Assembly: GCF_003610805.1 (NCBI RefSeq)
Contig: NZ_RAPF01000001.1
Coordinates: 558,001-622,000, forward strand
Source of the DNA: Altericroceibacterium spongiae
GTDB taxonomy: Bacteria > Pseudomonadota > Alphaproteobacteria > Sphingomonadales > Sphingomonadaceae
DNA length: 64,000 nt
Direction of reading: 5' to 3'
The position numbers and the translations under genes were made by a program. Below, one piece after another: positions 45,350 through 54,454 of this stretch (its first letter is position 1; every line of letters begins with the position of its first letter). Under the pieces are notes generated by a model. The model searched no databases and had not been told where the DNA came from. It worked only from the letters and a program-made list of their open reading frames with translations.

Positions 45350-48099
45350 TGGTCGCCACGATCAGTGCAATCGGCTCATCGGCACAGGCATCGAGCTACT
45401 ACGAGGCCGATGACTATTATGCCGATGGCGGGCTTTCGCCGAGCGAATGGCAGGGTGAAGGCGCGAAGGAGCTTGGTCTTGCAGGTGAGGTCGAGCGTGA
45501 CGCTTTCCGCGACATGCTTGACGGGAGGTTGCCCGATAACCAGCAGCTTGGCACCACCCGCGACGGCAAGCTCGAACATCGCCCCGGTTGGGATGTGACC
45601 ATGAGCGCCCCCAAGTCCGTATCGATCATGGCCGAGGTCGCGGGCGACCGCCGCCTGGTCAGTGCGCATGACCGGGCTGTGAAAGCGGCATTGGCTTTCG
45701 CCGAACGTCACGCCTCCGCCACCCGTATCAGGGAGGATGGCAAGGTCGAACGGCACCAGACCGGCAACCTTGTTGTTGCCAGCTTCCGGCATGACACCAG
45801 CCGGGCGCAAGACCCGCAGCTTCACACCCACAACGTCATTATGAACATGACGCGTGACGCGGATGGAAACTGGCGCAGTCTTGAGCCGCGCGCCTTCTAC
45901 CAACTGCAGAAGGCTATCGGTGCGATCTACCGGCAGGAACTGGCAGTTGGGGTGCGGGAGCTTGGCTACGAGATCGAAACCGGGAAGGATTCGTTGTTCG
46001 AGATCAAGGGTGTTTCGACCGATGTCATCCGCGCTTTCAGCGAACGCGCGGCGCAGGTCGAGGCGCGTTTGGCGGAACGCGGCCAGACCCGTTCGACGGC
46101 ATCGGCAGAGGAAAAGCAGATCGCTGCGCTCGACACGCGAGACGCGAAGCAGACCGCCAACAGGACAGAACTGGTCGGCGAATGGCGAACCACTGCCGAC
46201 ATTGCCGGGTTCGGGCAGGCTGAACGCCAGCAGTTGGTGGGAAACGCCAAAGCCAATGCCGCCGATACGGATCACCGCTTGGCCATTCATGCAGAGGGTG
46301 ATTTGGCCGCGCATCGTGCCGTCACCTTCGCCGCCGAGAACCTTGGCGAACGGCAATCTGTGTTTTCCGCCGCCGATCTGGAAAGGGAGGCAGGGCGGTA
46401 TGGCATGGGCAAGGTAACCGTCGCCCAGATCGGCCAGGCAATCGCTCGTGCGAGCAGCGATGGCGTTCTGGTGCCCCGCCCCTATCTCGACAAGCGCGGC
46501 GCGGAATCTGCCGGGTTCGCAACGGCGACGAACATCGAAAACGAGCGCCGCCTGTTGCGTGCCGAAGTTGACGGACGCGGCGCGGTCAGGCCGATCCATT
46601 CGTTGCGGCAAGCGGCCAGCGCTGTAGCGAAGGCAGAACTGCGATCCGACCATCGCTGGAATAGCGGCCAACGCGACGCGACGCGGGCGCTGCTGACCAG
46701 CACCAACCGCGTGATTGCTGTGCAAGGCTTTGCCGGAACAGCCAAGACCACCACCGTTCTTGCGACCTTTGCCGCCGAGGCAAAGACCAGGGGCCTCTCC
46801 GTCACACCACTCGCGCCAACTGCATCGGCGGCGCGAACGCTGAGCGATGCCTTGGGCATGCGCGGCGCAACCGTTGCGAAGCACTTGCTTGGCAATCCGG
46901 ACAAAACTCGGGGCGGCATCTAGATCGTTGACGAGGCTTCGATGCTGTCCGCCCGCGACATGGCTTCGCTTCTGGAGCTTGGCGAAAAGGCCAATGCCCG
47001 GATCGTCCTTGTCGGCGATGTGAAGCAGCTCGGATCGGTCGATGCCGGTGCCGCATTCAAGCAGTTGCAGGATGCAGGGATGCAAACCGCCATGCTTGAT
47101 GAGATTGTTCGCCAAACCAATGTCGCAACGAAAGACGCGGTGCAGGCCTCCATCGAAGGCGATGCCCGCAAGGCCTTGTCCGCGCTTGATCGCGGCGGCG
47201 GCACCATCATCGAGCACGATAATCGCGAAGACCGGTTTGCTGCCATTGCCAAGGCCTATGCCTCTCTCGACGAAAAGGCGCGCGCGCGAACATTGGTCAT
47301 CGAGCCTTCACGCGAAGGTCGCGATGCCCTCACCGCAGAAATCCGAAGTGAACTTGCGAAGATTAAGGCTCTGTCAGGCCCAGCAATCACCATGCAAAGT
47401 CTGGTCAACAAGGGCTTGTCCCGCGCCGAGGCACGCGACCCCGCTAGCTACGAACGCGGCGACATGGTGCGCTTCACCCGCGACTATGCCGACAAAGGCG
47501 TGGCATGCACTCAATCCTATCGCGTTGAGCAAATCGATCCGGCCAAAGCCGCAATCACCCTCAAGGCAGAGGATGGCCGCGAGATTGACTGGCGCTTGCG
47601 GCAATGGGGCGCGAGCAAGGCCCAGGCATTCTCGCCGCAGCCGCTCGAATTGAAAGCAGGTGACCGTATCCAGTTTACCCGCAACGACCGCGAGCTTGGA
47701 CGGATCAACGGTGGGCGCGGCACCGTTTCAGCAATCGACCAGCAGTCTCGCACCGCGACCATCCGCAATCCGCGTGGCCAGACCGAAACGCTGAATCTGG
47801 AAGATGCCCGAGATCAGCATATCCGCCACGCCTACGTCGAAACTGCCTACGCCGCCCAGGGCCGCACGGCAGACCGCGTCATGATCCACGCTGACAGCAA
47901 GGCGACCAATCTGGTCGATCAGAAGTCTTTCTATGTCAGCCTTTCGCGGGCGAAGGAATCGGTGGCAGTCTACACCAACGACCGTGCAAAGCTGGTTTCG
48001 GCGATCAACGAGAGGGCGGGATTGGAACAAACGGCCAGCGAGCAGGTGGCCTTACCCTCGTTATCCGCAGGGAAGTCGGCCAGTGCCGGATTGGGCTGA
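45349..48099 (+). pseudogene. MobF relaxase/helicase (TrwC family) with in-frame amber codon
   Basis: The gene starts at the ATG at 45349 (TGATG overlap) and would encode 916 residues. The N-terminal relaxase domain is complete: the tyrosine pair SYYEADDYYA, DVTMSAPKSVSI, and the three-His metal site in FRHDTSRAQDPQLHTHN. The helicase part has Walker A GFAGTAKTTT near 463. A TAG at 46921-46923 interrupts it after RGGI; the same frame continues IVDEASMLSA (motif II), GDVKQLG (motif III) and YAAQGRTADRV and SLSRAKE (motifs V and VI) to 48099. One base change (for example TGG to TAG) explains it. The first part alone could still nick oriT but not unwind DNA. Confidence 0.88.
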
Positions 48100-48107
48100 G
48101 CAATCTA

Positions 48108-48136
48108 TTGAGAACATTCATCCAACGCGATAAAGG
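48108..48136 (+). promoter_or_regulatory. possible promoter of the defence block
   Basis: TTGAGA (48108-48113), close to the -35 consensus, is followed after 17 bases by TAAAGG (48131-48136), a weak -10. It lies between the relaxase stop and the DUF4747-like gene, whose start is at 48163. The match is moderate and unproven. Confidence 0.3.
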
Positions 48137-48162
48137 CCTATGCGTGAAGGGGAGCTTGAAGC

Positions 48163-49032
48163 ATGGCTCGTAAGATTAAAATCTCTGCTGGCGTTCTTAA
48201 TATCCGGCTTCATCCGCATACACCTGAGCGATATGCCGAATTTCTACATGACGTATACAAACTAAAAAAACCGGTGAAATTGCGTGGTGATAGGCATGCC
48301 ATGATTTCTCTGCTGAACCGGTCTGAAGCAGATGATGGAATATTCACCGGCGTAATTACCACGTTCTTGGATATCGACTTTGATGGAACGTGGTTCAACA
48401 CCGCAGAACTGAAGGAAGCAACCGACGAGCAGGTTTCCAAGGTAACCATCCCTGAAAATCTTCATCCGAATTCGGCGCAGTTCTATTTTCAGTTCGATGC
48501 GAATAAGCACAAGCTGTATTTTCAGACCTATTCATCGGGCAAGGTTCTCAGCGAAAAATCGGCCCTCTCGCTCTTTCAGGGATTGTCCGATGACTTGGGA
48601 ATTTCCCAGAAATATGGTGACGCGAAAATCACTGTCATTCAGAGCAAGGAAGGGTTGGCGAAGATTTTCGCAATCCCCGTCATAAAAGAAATCAAGATCA
48701 CCATCGTAAAGCCGAATGCTGACATATTTGCGGACGACTTCGAAGCGCAGATCGAAGCTCACTTGGCTGGTGCGCACAGTAAGAAGCTAACGATAAGCTA
48801 TGAAGCAGAATCGGGCAGTTCGGTGACCCCGACTGACGAGATCAAGGCAATCAGTGCGGTCGCGCTCGAAAATGGCAATGTAAAGGTCAATGGCCGCGAC
48901 GATAGCGGAGCCGTAAAGCGTTCCACCGATGACCACCCGATGCAGTATCAGGACAAATACGATCCTGATGCAATGTCAGAAAACCAAGCGTTTCGGAGCA
49001 TCATCCCTCAGGGCAATGCCGAAGGCGATTAA
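48163..49032 (+). CDS. DUF4747-like protein
   Basis: This 289-residue soluble protein has an N-terminus (SAGVLNIRLHPHTPERYAEF, LKKPVKLRGDRHAMISLL, VITTFLDIDFDGTWFN) that resembles the DUF4747 family as I remember it; the function of that family is not known. The middle and C-terminal parts are mixed alpha/beta with no catalytic motif I can point to. It is followed after 2 nt by a membrane protein, suggesting a two-gene unit. It is AT-richer than the transfer genes, a sign of separate origin. It opens the defence-like block. Confidence 0.65.
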   Translation: MARKIKISAGVLNIRLHPHTPERYAEFLHDVYKLKKPVKLRGDRHAMISLLNRSEADDGIFTGVITTFLDIDFDGTWFNTAELKEATDEQVSKVTIPENLHPNSAQFYFQFDANKHKLYFQTYSSGKVLSEKSALSLFQGLSDDLGISQKYGDAKITVIQSKEGLAKIFAIPVIKEIKITIVKPNADIFADDFEAQIEAHLAGAHSKKLTISYEAESGSSVTPTDEIKAISAVALENGNVKVNGRDDSGAVKRSTDDHPMQYQDKYDPDAMSENQAFRSIIPQGNAEGD

Positions 49033-49034
49033 GG

Positions 49035-49592
49035 ATGGCTTCGCAGATCAAGCCATTCCTATCGCGTCTCAGGCGATACTTCTGTGCCTATGGCGGGTGG
49101 GGAGCGATTTTGCGCTCCCCGCTGTTCTTGCTGGCTATCCTGTTGACCGGCCTAGGATATGGTAGCTGGTCCGACGGTGACAGGTGGTCTGACCTTTCCC
49201 AATCGCTCATCCCCAATTTGTTGGGTTTCAGTCTCGGAACCTACGCGATCCTGTTCAGTCTGATGACAGGGCGCTTGAAGCGGGCATTGAAGGCGGTGAA
49301 AAACGAGCGCGGCGTCACCTTCCTCGAAGAGATCAATGCGACGTTCTTTCACTTCATTTTCGTTCAGGTTGTCGCTCTCTTGTGGGCATTCCTCTATCAA
49401 GGCTCGGCCTTGGCGGATTTGGCCCAAGCGGCCAAACCATATTGGCCATGCGCGCCAACTGTGTTCCATATTGCACAAGCAGCAGGTGGCGCAGTCGGCT
49501 TTGCTCTGCTTGTCTATTCCATTTCGTTGATCGTGGCGTCTGCACTCGCCGTCTATCGGTTGGCACTAATCGTTGATCCGGCAGACGAATGA
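49035..49592 (+). CDS. four-helix membrane protein, partner of the DUF4747-like gene
   Basis: This 185-residue protein has hydrophobic segments at about 26-42, 60-80, 102-120 and 150-178. A basic cytoplasmic loop (MTGRLKRALKAVKNERG) lies between helices 2 and 3. No family is recognised. The gene starts 2 nt after the DUF4747-like stop, so the pair is probably made together. A membrane effector with a soluble sensor partner is a common form of abortive defence, but here it is inference. Confidence 0.65.
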   Translation: MASQIKPFLSRLRRYFCAYGGWGAILRSPLFLLAILLTGLGYGSWSDGDRWSDLSQSLIPNLLGFSLGTYAILFSLMTGRLKRALKAVKNERGVTFLEEINATFFHFIFVQVVALLWAFLYQGSALADLAQAAKPYWPCAPTVFHIAQAAGGAVGFALLVYSISLIVASALAVYRLALIVDPADE

Positions 49593-49620
49593 ACAGCGCT
49601 AACGACAGACAGGCACCACG

Positions 49621-50271
49621 ATGAACCTAATCAAGTCCAAGCAGCGCGTTGCCGATCACGGGGAGGTATTCACACCCCCCTGGCTGGTCGAAAAGATGCT
49701 CGACCTTGTGAAGGGTGAGACGGAGCGGATTGATTCCCGTTTCCTTGAACCTGCCTGTGGTAGTGGCAATTTCCTCGTGCCGATCCTGCAGCGCAAGCTG
49801 GCCGCCGTGGAATTGAAATTCGGCAAGTCCGAGTTCGACAAGCGGCATCATGCGTTGCTGGGCCTGATGTGCTGCTACGGCATTGAATTGCTGGCCGACA
49901 ATATCGCGGAATGCCGCGCCAATATGCTGGAGGTTTTCGCGGACTATCTGGCGATGGATGCGGACGACGATCTATATCGCGCCGCCTCTCACGTTCTTTC
50001 GCTCAATCTCGTTCACGGCGATGCGATGACGATGCGCGCGATTGATGACTCGCCGATCCGCGTGGTTGAATGGGGCTATCTCGGCAAAGGGAAATTCCAG
50101 CGCCGCGATTTCCGGCTTGATGTGCTGACCGGCATGGCGAGTTTCAGCGCCGAGGATTCCCTGTTTTCGACATTGGGCAAGCACGAGATATTCACGCCTT
50201 CACAGACCTATCCGCCCATGAGCGTGCGCGATCTTGCGGCGGCGAATGATGGAATGGGGGCGAGCGCATGA
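49621..50271 (+). CDS. adenine methyltransferase-type protein, SAM-binding half
   Basis: This 216-residue protein has motif X EVFTPPWLVEKML (15-27) and motif I EPACGSGNFL (43-52), as in Type I/Eco57I-like N6-adenine methyltransferases, and CYGIELLADNIAECRANM. No NPPY/NPPF catalytic motif is present before its end, and there is no target-recognition domain. It is too short to be a whole enzyme. It overlaps the next methyltransferase gene by ATGA. The two may form one heterodimer; a decayed duplicate is the alternative. Confidence 0.8.
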   Translation: MNLIKSKQRVADHGEVFTPPWLVEKMLDLVKGETERIDSRFLEPACGSGNFLVPILQRKLAAVELKFGKSEFDKRHHALLGLMCCYGIELLADNIAECRANMLEVFADYLAMDADDDLYRAASHVLSLNLVHGDAMTMRAIDDSPIRVVEWGYLGKGKFQRRDFRLDVLTGMASFSAEDSLFSTLGKHEIFTPSQTYPPMSVRDLAAANDGMGASA

Positions 50272-51848
50272 TTGAACAGGCCAGCTTTGCCCTGCGCGGG
50301 CGCAACCCCGATGTGCTGACCTGCATCGCCAACCTGTCAAACGACGAGGTGTTCACACCGCCGGAGTTCGCCAATCGGATGCTGGACACGCTGGCAGAGG
50401 CATGGGCGGCGGACAATGACGGCGCGAGCATCTGGGCGAACAGTTCGGTCAGGTTTCTGGACCCGTTCACGAAATCCGGCGTTTTTCTGCGGGAAATCGC
50501 CAAGCGGCTGATCGCCGGCCTTGAAGCGGAAATCCCGGATTTGCAGACCCGCGTTGACCATATCCTGACACAGCAGGTTTTCGGCATCGGCATCACCCGG
50601 CTGACCAGCCTGCTGGCGCGCCGCAGCCTGTATTGCTCCAAGAACGCAACAGGGGAGCATTCGGTCGCCACAGGATTTGCCGATGACGATGGCAATATCT
50701 GGTTCGAGCGCATTGAGCATTCGTGGGATAATGACAAATGCGAATTTTGTGGTGCTCCCCGTGCGATCTTTGACCGAGGGCTGGAGTTGGAAAACCACGC
50801 CTATGCCTTCATCCATACCAACGACATCAAGGCTCGCCTCGGCGAGTTGTTTGGAGCCGATATGCAGTTCGATGTGATCATTGGAAATCCGCCATATCAA
50901 TTGAAGGGTGGTGGGGGCGGATCGAATGACTCGTCGATTTATCAATTGTTCGCCGAGCAGGCGATGGACTTGGAACCTCGATTTCTTGTCATGGTTATTC
51001 CATCCCGCTGGCTAGCTGGCGGTAGGGACATGGGTGCCTTTAGGCAGCGTATGTTCACTGATGGCCATGTGCGCGAACTTGTTGATTATACGAAGATGAG
51101 CACGGCCTTCCCCGGTGTCGATTTTGAGGGTGGTGTTGGCTATTTTCTTTGGAATCGAGAAAATTCCGGCCCCTGTCGTTACACTTTGTTTCAAGGGGAG
51201 GAGCAACTTCCTACCGTCGAACGTAAGTTGGACGAGCACGATATTTTTGTCCGTGATACGCGCGCACTGGCAATCTTGAATAAGGTGCTATCCAAAGATG
51301 AAGGCACCATTGAAACGATTGTGAGCGGCGACACTCCATTCGGGCTTGCGACGAATTTTGCAGATTATTCAATGTCCGAAACAGACGGCGCACTGTCGAT
51401 TTACCTGACAGTGAAAGGACGGCGAACTCAAGGCTGGGTAGATGGCGGCGTCATCAGGAAGAACCGCCAACTCATAAATGGTTGGAAAGTACTGCTCCCG
51501 GAAGCATACGGCGAACGCGGAGCAATTCCCGCAATGGTGCTTGGTCCACCCATCGTGGCTGTTCCCAACTCTGTGTGCACGCAGACGTATCTGGTGGCTG
51601 GTCTATTTGAATCTGATTCTGAGGCCCGAAACTTCAAAAGCTACTATTGCACCCGGCTATTCCGATTTCTGGTCTCGCTTCGGAAGATCACACAACACGC
51701 ATTGCGATCAACATATTCTTGGGTACCGCTCCAGACTTGGGATCGAGCATGGACCGACGAAATGCTGTATCAGAAGTATGGCATAGATCAGGATGAAATC
51801 GCCTACATCGAAAGCATGATCCGTCCGATGGCGGCTGCTGATGAATAG
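50268..51848 (+). CDS. Eco57I-like adenine methyltransferase with target-recognition region
   Basis: This 526-residue protein has motif X EVFTPPEFANRML (27-39), a modified motif I FLDPFTKSGVFL (about 63-74) instead of the usual GSG form, a possible zinc pair (CEFCG near 157), and motif IV NPPYQ at 207-211. The rest (about 260-526), rich in aromatic residues, is probably the target-recognition domain. It overlaps both the upstream SAM-binding protein and the downstream helicase gene, which implies a joint complex. Restriction activity is not seen in this chain. Confidence 0.85.
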   Translation: MIEQASFALRGRNPDVLTCIANLSNDEVFTPPEFANRMLDTLAEAWAADNDGASIWANSSVRFLDPFTKSGVFLREIAKRLIAGLEAEIPDLQTRVDHILTQQVFGIGITRLTSLLARRSLYCSKNATGEHSVATGFADDDGNIWFERIEHSWDNDKCEFCGAPRAIFDRGLELENHAYAFIHTNDIKARLGELFGADMQFDVIIGNPPYQLKGGGGGSNDSSIYQLFAEQAMDLEPRFLVMVIPSRWLAGGRDMGAFRQRMFTDGHVRELVDYTKMSTAFPGVDFEGGVGYFLWNRENSGPCRYTLFQGEEQLPTVERKLDEHDIFVRDTRALAILNKVLSKDEGTIETIVSGDTPFGLATNFADYSMSETDGALSIYLTVKGRRTQGWVDGGVIRKNRQLINGWKVLLPEAYGERGAIPAMVLGPPIVAVPNSVCTQTYLVAGLFESDSEARNFKSYYCTRLFRFLVSLRKITQHALRSTYSWVPLQTWDRAWTDEMLYQKYGIDQDEIAYIESMIRPMAAADE

Positions 51849-54399
51849 GCCTTCAATCGAGGAAATCCTTACCCCAAAACCCGATGCGCGCCCGCGCATC
51901 TATGCTTATTCCATCGCGGATAAGGCGCACGACGGGTTGCTCAAGGTTGGGCAGACCACGCGCAATGTGAAGCAGCGCGTTGCCGAGCAGTTAAAGACGG
52001 CGGCGATTGCCAATTACACCATCGAACTCGACGAACCCGGCGAGGCCGATGACGGTTCGATTATTACCGATCATGCGGTGCGCGATGCGCTCAAGCGCAA
52101 GGGCTTTGCCAATCCGCAACTTGAATGGATGCGATGCTCGCTGGCCGATGTGAAAACCGTGCTGGCCGAACTGCGCAGCGGGCAGCAATTCACCGGTACG
52201 CACCACGAAGACTTTCCGCCGCGCAAGGAGCAGTTGGAAGCGGTCGACCAGACTTATGCCTATTATCATTCACGCTGGCAGCAGGATGCCAATGCCGTTC
52301 CCCGCTTTCTGTGGAACGCCAAGATGCGTTTCGGCAAGACCTTCACCAGCTACCAGCTTGCCAAGAAACTCGGCGCGAAGCGGGTGCTGGTGCTGACCTT
52401 CAAGCCTGCTGTTGAGGATGCGTGGCAGACTGACCTTGAATCCCATGTCGATTTTGACGGGTGGCAGTATCTCTCCCGCAATTCCGGGCGCGATCCAAGC
52501 CAGATCGATGGTGATAAGCCAGTGGTCTATTTCGGCTCGTTCCAAGACCTGCTGGGGCGGGACAAGGCCGGGAACATCAAGGCCCGCAACGAATGGCTTC
52601 ACACGATCAACTGGGATTTGGTCGTGTTCGATGAATACCATTTCGGCGCATGGCGCGAGACGGCGAAGGAGCTTTTCGAGGGCGAGGATGCTTCGATTGC
52701 CAAGGAAGCGGCCAAGACGGAATATGCCAATGGTCTGGACGATGTGAACGAAGACCTTGGCGTTATGTCGGAAAGTGAAACCGACTTTCTGCCGATCACC
52801 ACGCGGGCTTACCTCTACCTGTCCGGCACCCCCTTCAAGGCGCTGGCCACGGGCGAGTTCATCGAAGAGCAGATATTCAACTGGACCTACACGGACGAGC
52901 AGAGGGCCAAGGAGGAATTTGCCGCGCAGCATCCGGGGCAGCGCAATCCCTACGGCGCATTGCCGCAAATGCGCCTGCTTACTTACCAGATGCCGCCGGA
53001 AATCACCCATATCGCCAGCGGCGGCGAGCTGGACGAATTTGACCTCAACGAGTTTTTCGCGGCGAACGGCACGGGCGTCCTCGCGCAGTTCAAGCACAAG
53101 GACGAGGTGCAGAAATGGCTCAATGTCATTCGCAATTCGCCCGATGCGCCGCGATCATTCGACAGCATCAAGACCGGCGTAGTCCCGCCATGGCCCTATT
53201 CGGACACGCGGCTTCTTCCTCACTTGCAGCACAGTTTCTGGTTCCTGCCCAACGTCGCGGCCTGCCACGCAATGGCGAACTTGCTGGAAGAGAAGCACAA
53301 CACGTTCTGGCACGATTATCAGGTGATCGTGGCGGCAGGCGCATCGGCGGGGATAGGTCTTGATGCCTTGCCGCCCGTTCGGGACAAGGTTGGCAGCGGG
53401 TTCGACACCAAGACCATTACGCTTTCCTGCGGCAAGCTGACCACCGGGGTTACGGTCAAGCAATGGTCATCGATCCTGATGCTCCGCAATCTCCAATCGC
53501 CGGAGACGTATTTTCAGGCCGCGTTCCGGGTGCAGTCGCCCTGGTCGATCAAGAATCCCAACGGTGACAATCCGAACGAGGAAGAGATCATCAAGCCGGT
53601 CTGCTTCGTGTTCGACTTCGCCCCAACTAGGGCGCTGCGGCAATTGTCGGAATACGGCATCGGCCTTTCACCGGGGGAGGCGAACCCGGAAAACGCGGTG
53701 AAGGAGCTTGTCTCTTTCCTGCCCGTGCTGGCCTATGATGGCGCGAAGATGATGCAGATCGACGCGGGCGGCATCCTTGACATTGCGATGGCGGGCACGT
53801 CCGCGACCCTGCTGGCCCGCAAATGGGAATCGGCCATGCTGGTGAACGTGGACAACGACACGTTGCGCCGCGTTCTCGAAAACCCCGAAGCAATGGCTGC
53901 TGTTGAGCGGATCGAAGGTTGGCGCGCCTTGGGCGACAACATCATCGAGACGATCATCAACAAGAGCGAGAAGATCAAGGACATCAAGGACAAGGCCAAA
54001 GCCAATGACGGGGAGCTGACCCCGAAAGATAAGAAGGAACTGACCGCCGAGGAAAAGGAGTTCAAATCCAAGCGCAAGCTGGTTCAGGAAAAGCTGATAA
54101 AGTTCGCGACCCGCATCCCGGCATTCATGTATCTCACCGATTTTCGCGAGAACAAGCTACAGGACGTGATTACCAAGTTGGAACCGGACCTGTTCCATGC
54201 GGTCACTGGCCTGACGGTGGCGGATTTCCACCTGCTTGTCCGCCTTCGTGTATTCAACACGGAGCGAATGAACGAAGCGGTGTTCGCGTTTCGCCGCTAC
54301 GAGGATGCTTCGCTTCGCTATACCGGCATCGAGAGCCATGAAGGGCTGACCCATTATGGCCTGTATGACACCGTGGTGGCGAAAGAATCTGACGGCTAA
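51841..54399 (+). CDS. GIY-YIG (T5orf172-like) nuclease fused to SF2 helicase
   Basis: This 852-residue protein has an N-terminal GIY-YIG-type module (about 17-95; RIYAYSIADKAHDGLLKVGQTTRNVKQRV) of the T5orf172/Mug113 form. In it the usual catalytic Glu is not obvious; TDHAVRDALKRKG occupies the site. An SF2 helicase follows: motif I KMRFGKT (161-167), motif II DEYH (264-267), motif III YLSGTPF (near 326), motif V LTTGVTV (near 533) and motif VI-like FQAAFRVQSP. The C-terminal part is Lys/Glu-rich (IKDIKDKAKANDG). It overlaps the methyltransferase gene. It is the likely translocating nuclease of the block. Confidence 0.85.
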   Translation: MNRPSIEEILTPKPDARPRIYAYSIADKAHDGLLKVGQTTRNVKQRVAEQLKTAAIANYTIELDEPGEADDGSIITDHAVRDALKRKGFANPQLEWMRCSLADVKTVLAELRSGQQFTGTHHEDFPPRKEQLEAVDQTYAYYHSRWQQDANAVPRFLWNAKMRFGKTFTSYQLAKKLGAKRVLVLTFKPAVEDAWQTDLESHVDFDGWQYLSRNSGRDPSQIDGDKPVVYFGSFQDLLGRDKAGNIKARNEWLHTINWDLVVFDEYHFGAWRETAKELFEGEDASIAKEAAKTEYANGLDDVNEDLGVMSESETDFLPITTRAYLYLSGTPFKALATGEFIEEQIFNWTYTDEQRAKEEFAAQHPGQRNPYGALPQMRLLTYQMPPEITHIASGGELDEFDLNEFFAANGTGVLAQFKHKDEVQKWLNVIRNSPDAPRSFDSIKTGVVPPWPYSDTRLLPHLQHSFWFLPNVAACHAMANLLEEKHNTFWHDYQVIVAAGASAGIGLDALPPVRDKVGSGFDTKTITLSCGKLTTGVTVKQWSSILMLRNLQSPETYFQAAFRVQSPWSIKNPNGDNPNEEEIIKPVCFVFDFAPTRALRQLSEYGIGLSPGEANPENAVKELVSFLPVLAYDGAKMMQIDAGGILDIAMAGTSATLLARKWESAMLVNVDNDTLRRVLENPEAMAAVERIEGWRALGDNIIETIINKSEKIKDIKDKAKANDGELTPKDKKELTAEEKEFKSKRKLVQEKLIKFATRIPAFMYLTDFRENKLQDVITKLEPDLFHAVTGLTVADFHLLVRLRVFNTERMNEAVFAFRRYEDASLRYTGIESHEGLTHYGLYDTVVAKESDG

Positions 54400-54454
54400 T
54401 CGGAAATGGCTGGGAGCGCAGGATGCAACGTCCGGCGAGGATTGGGGAAAATGA

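Noticed and set aside
45376-47217. 613-codon open frame on the minus strand
   Set aside because: It lies entirely opposite the relaxase gene, which shows clear catalytic motifs. GC-rich codons with few stops on the other strand explain it; it has no recognisable domain.
43529-48099. Complete conjugation system
   Set aside because: Only relaxosome and coupling-protein genes are present. No VirB4, VirB6, VirB8-10 or pilin-type genes were found, so the label ICE is not supported by this window.
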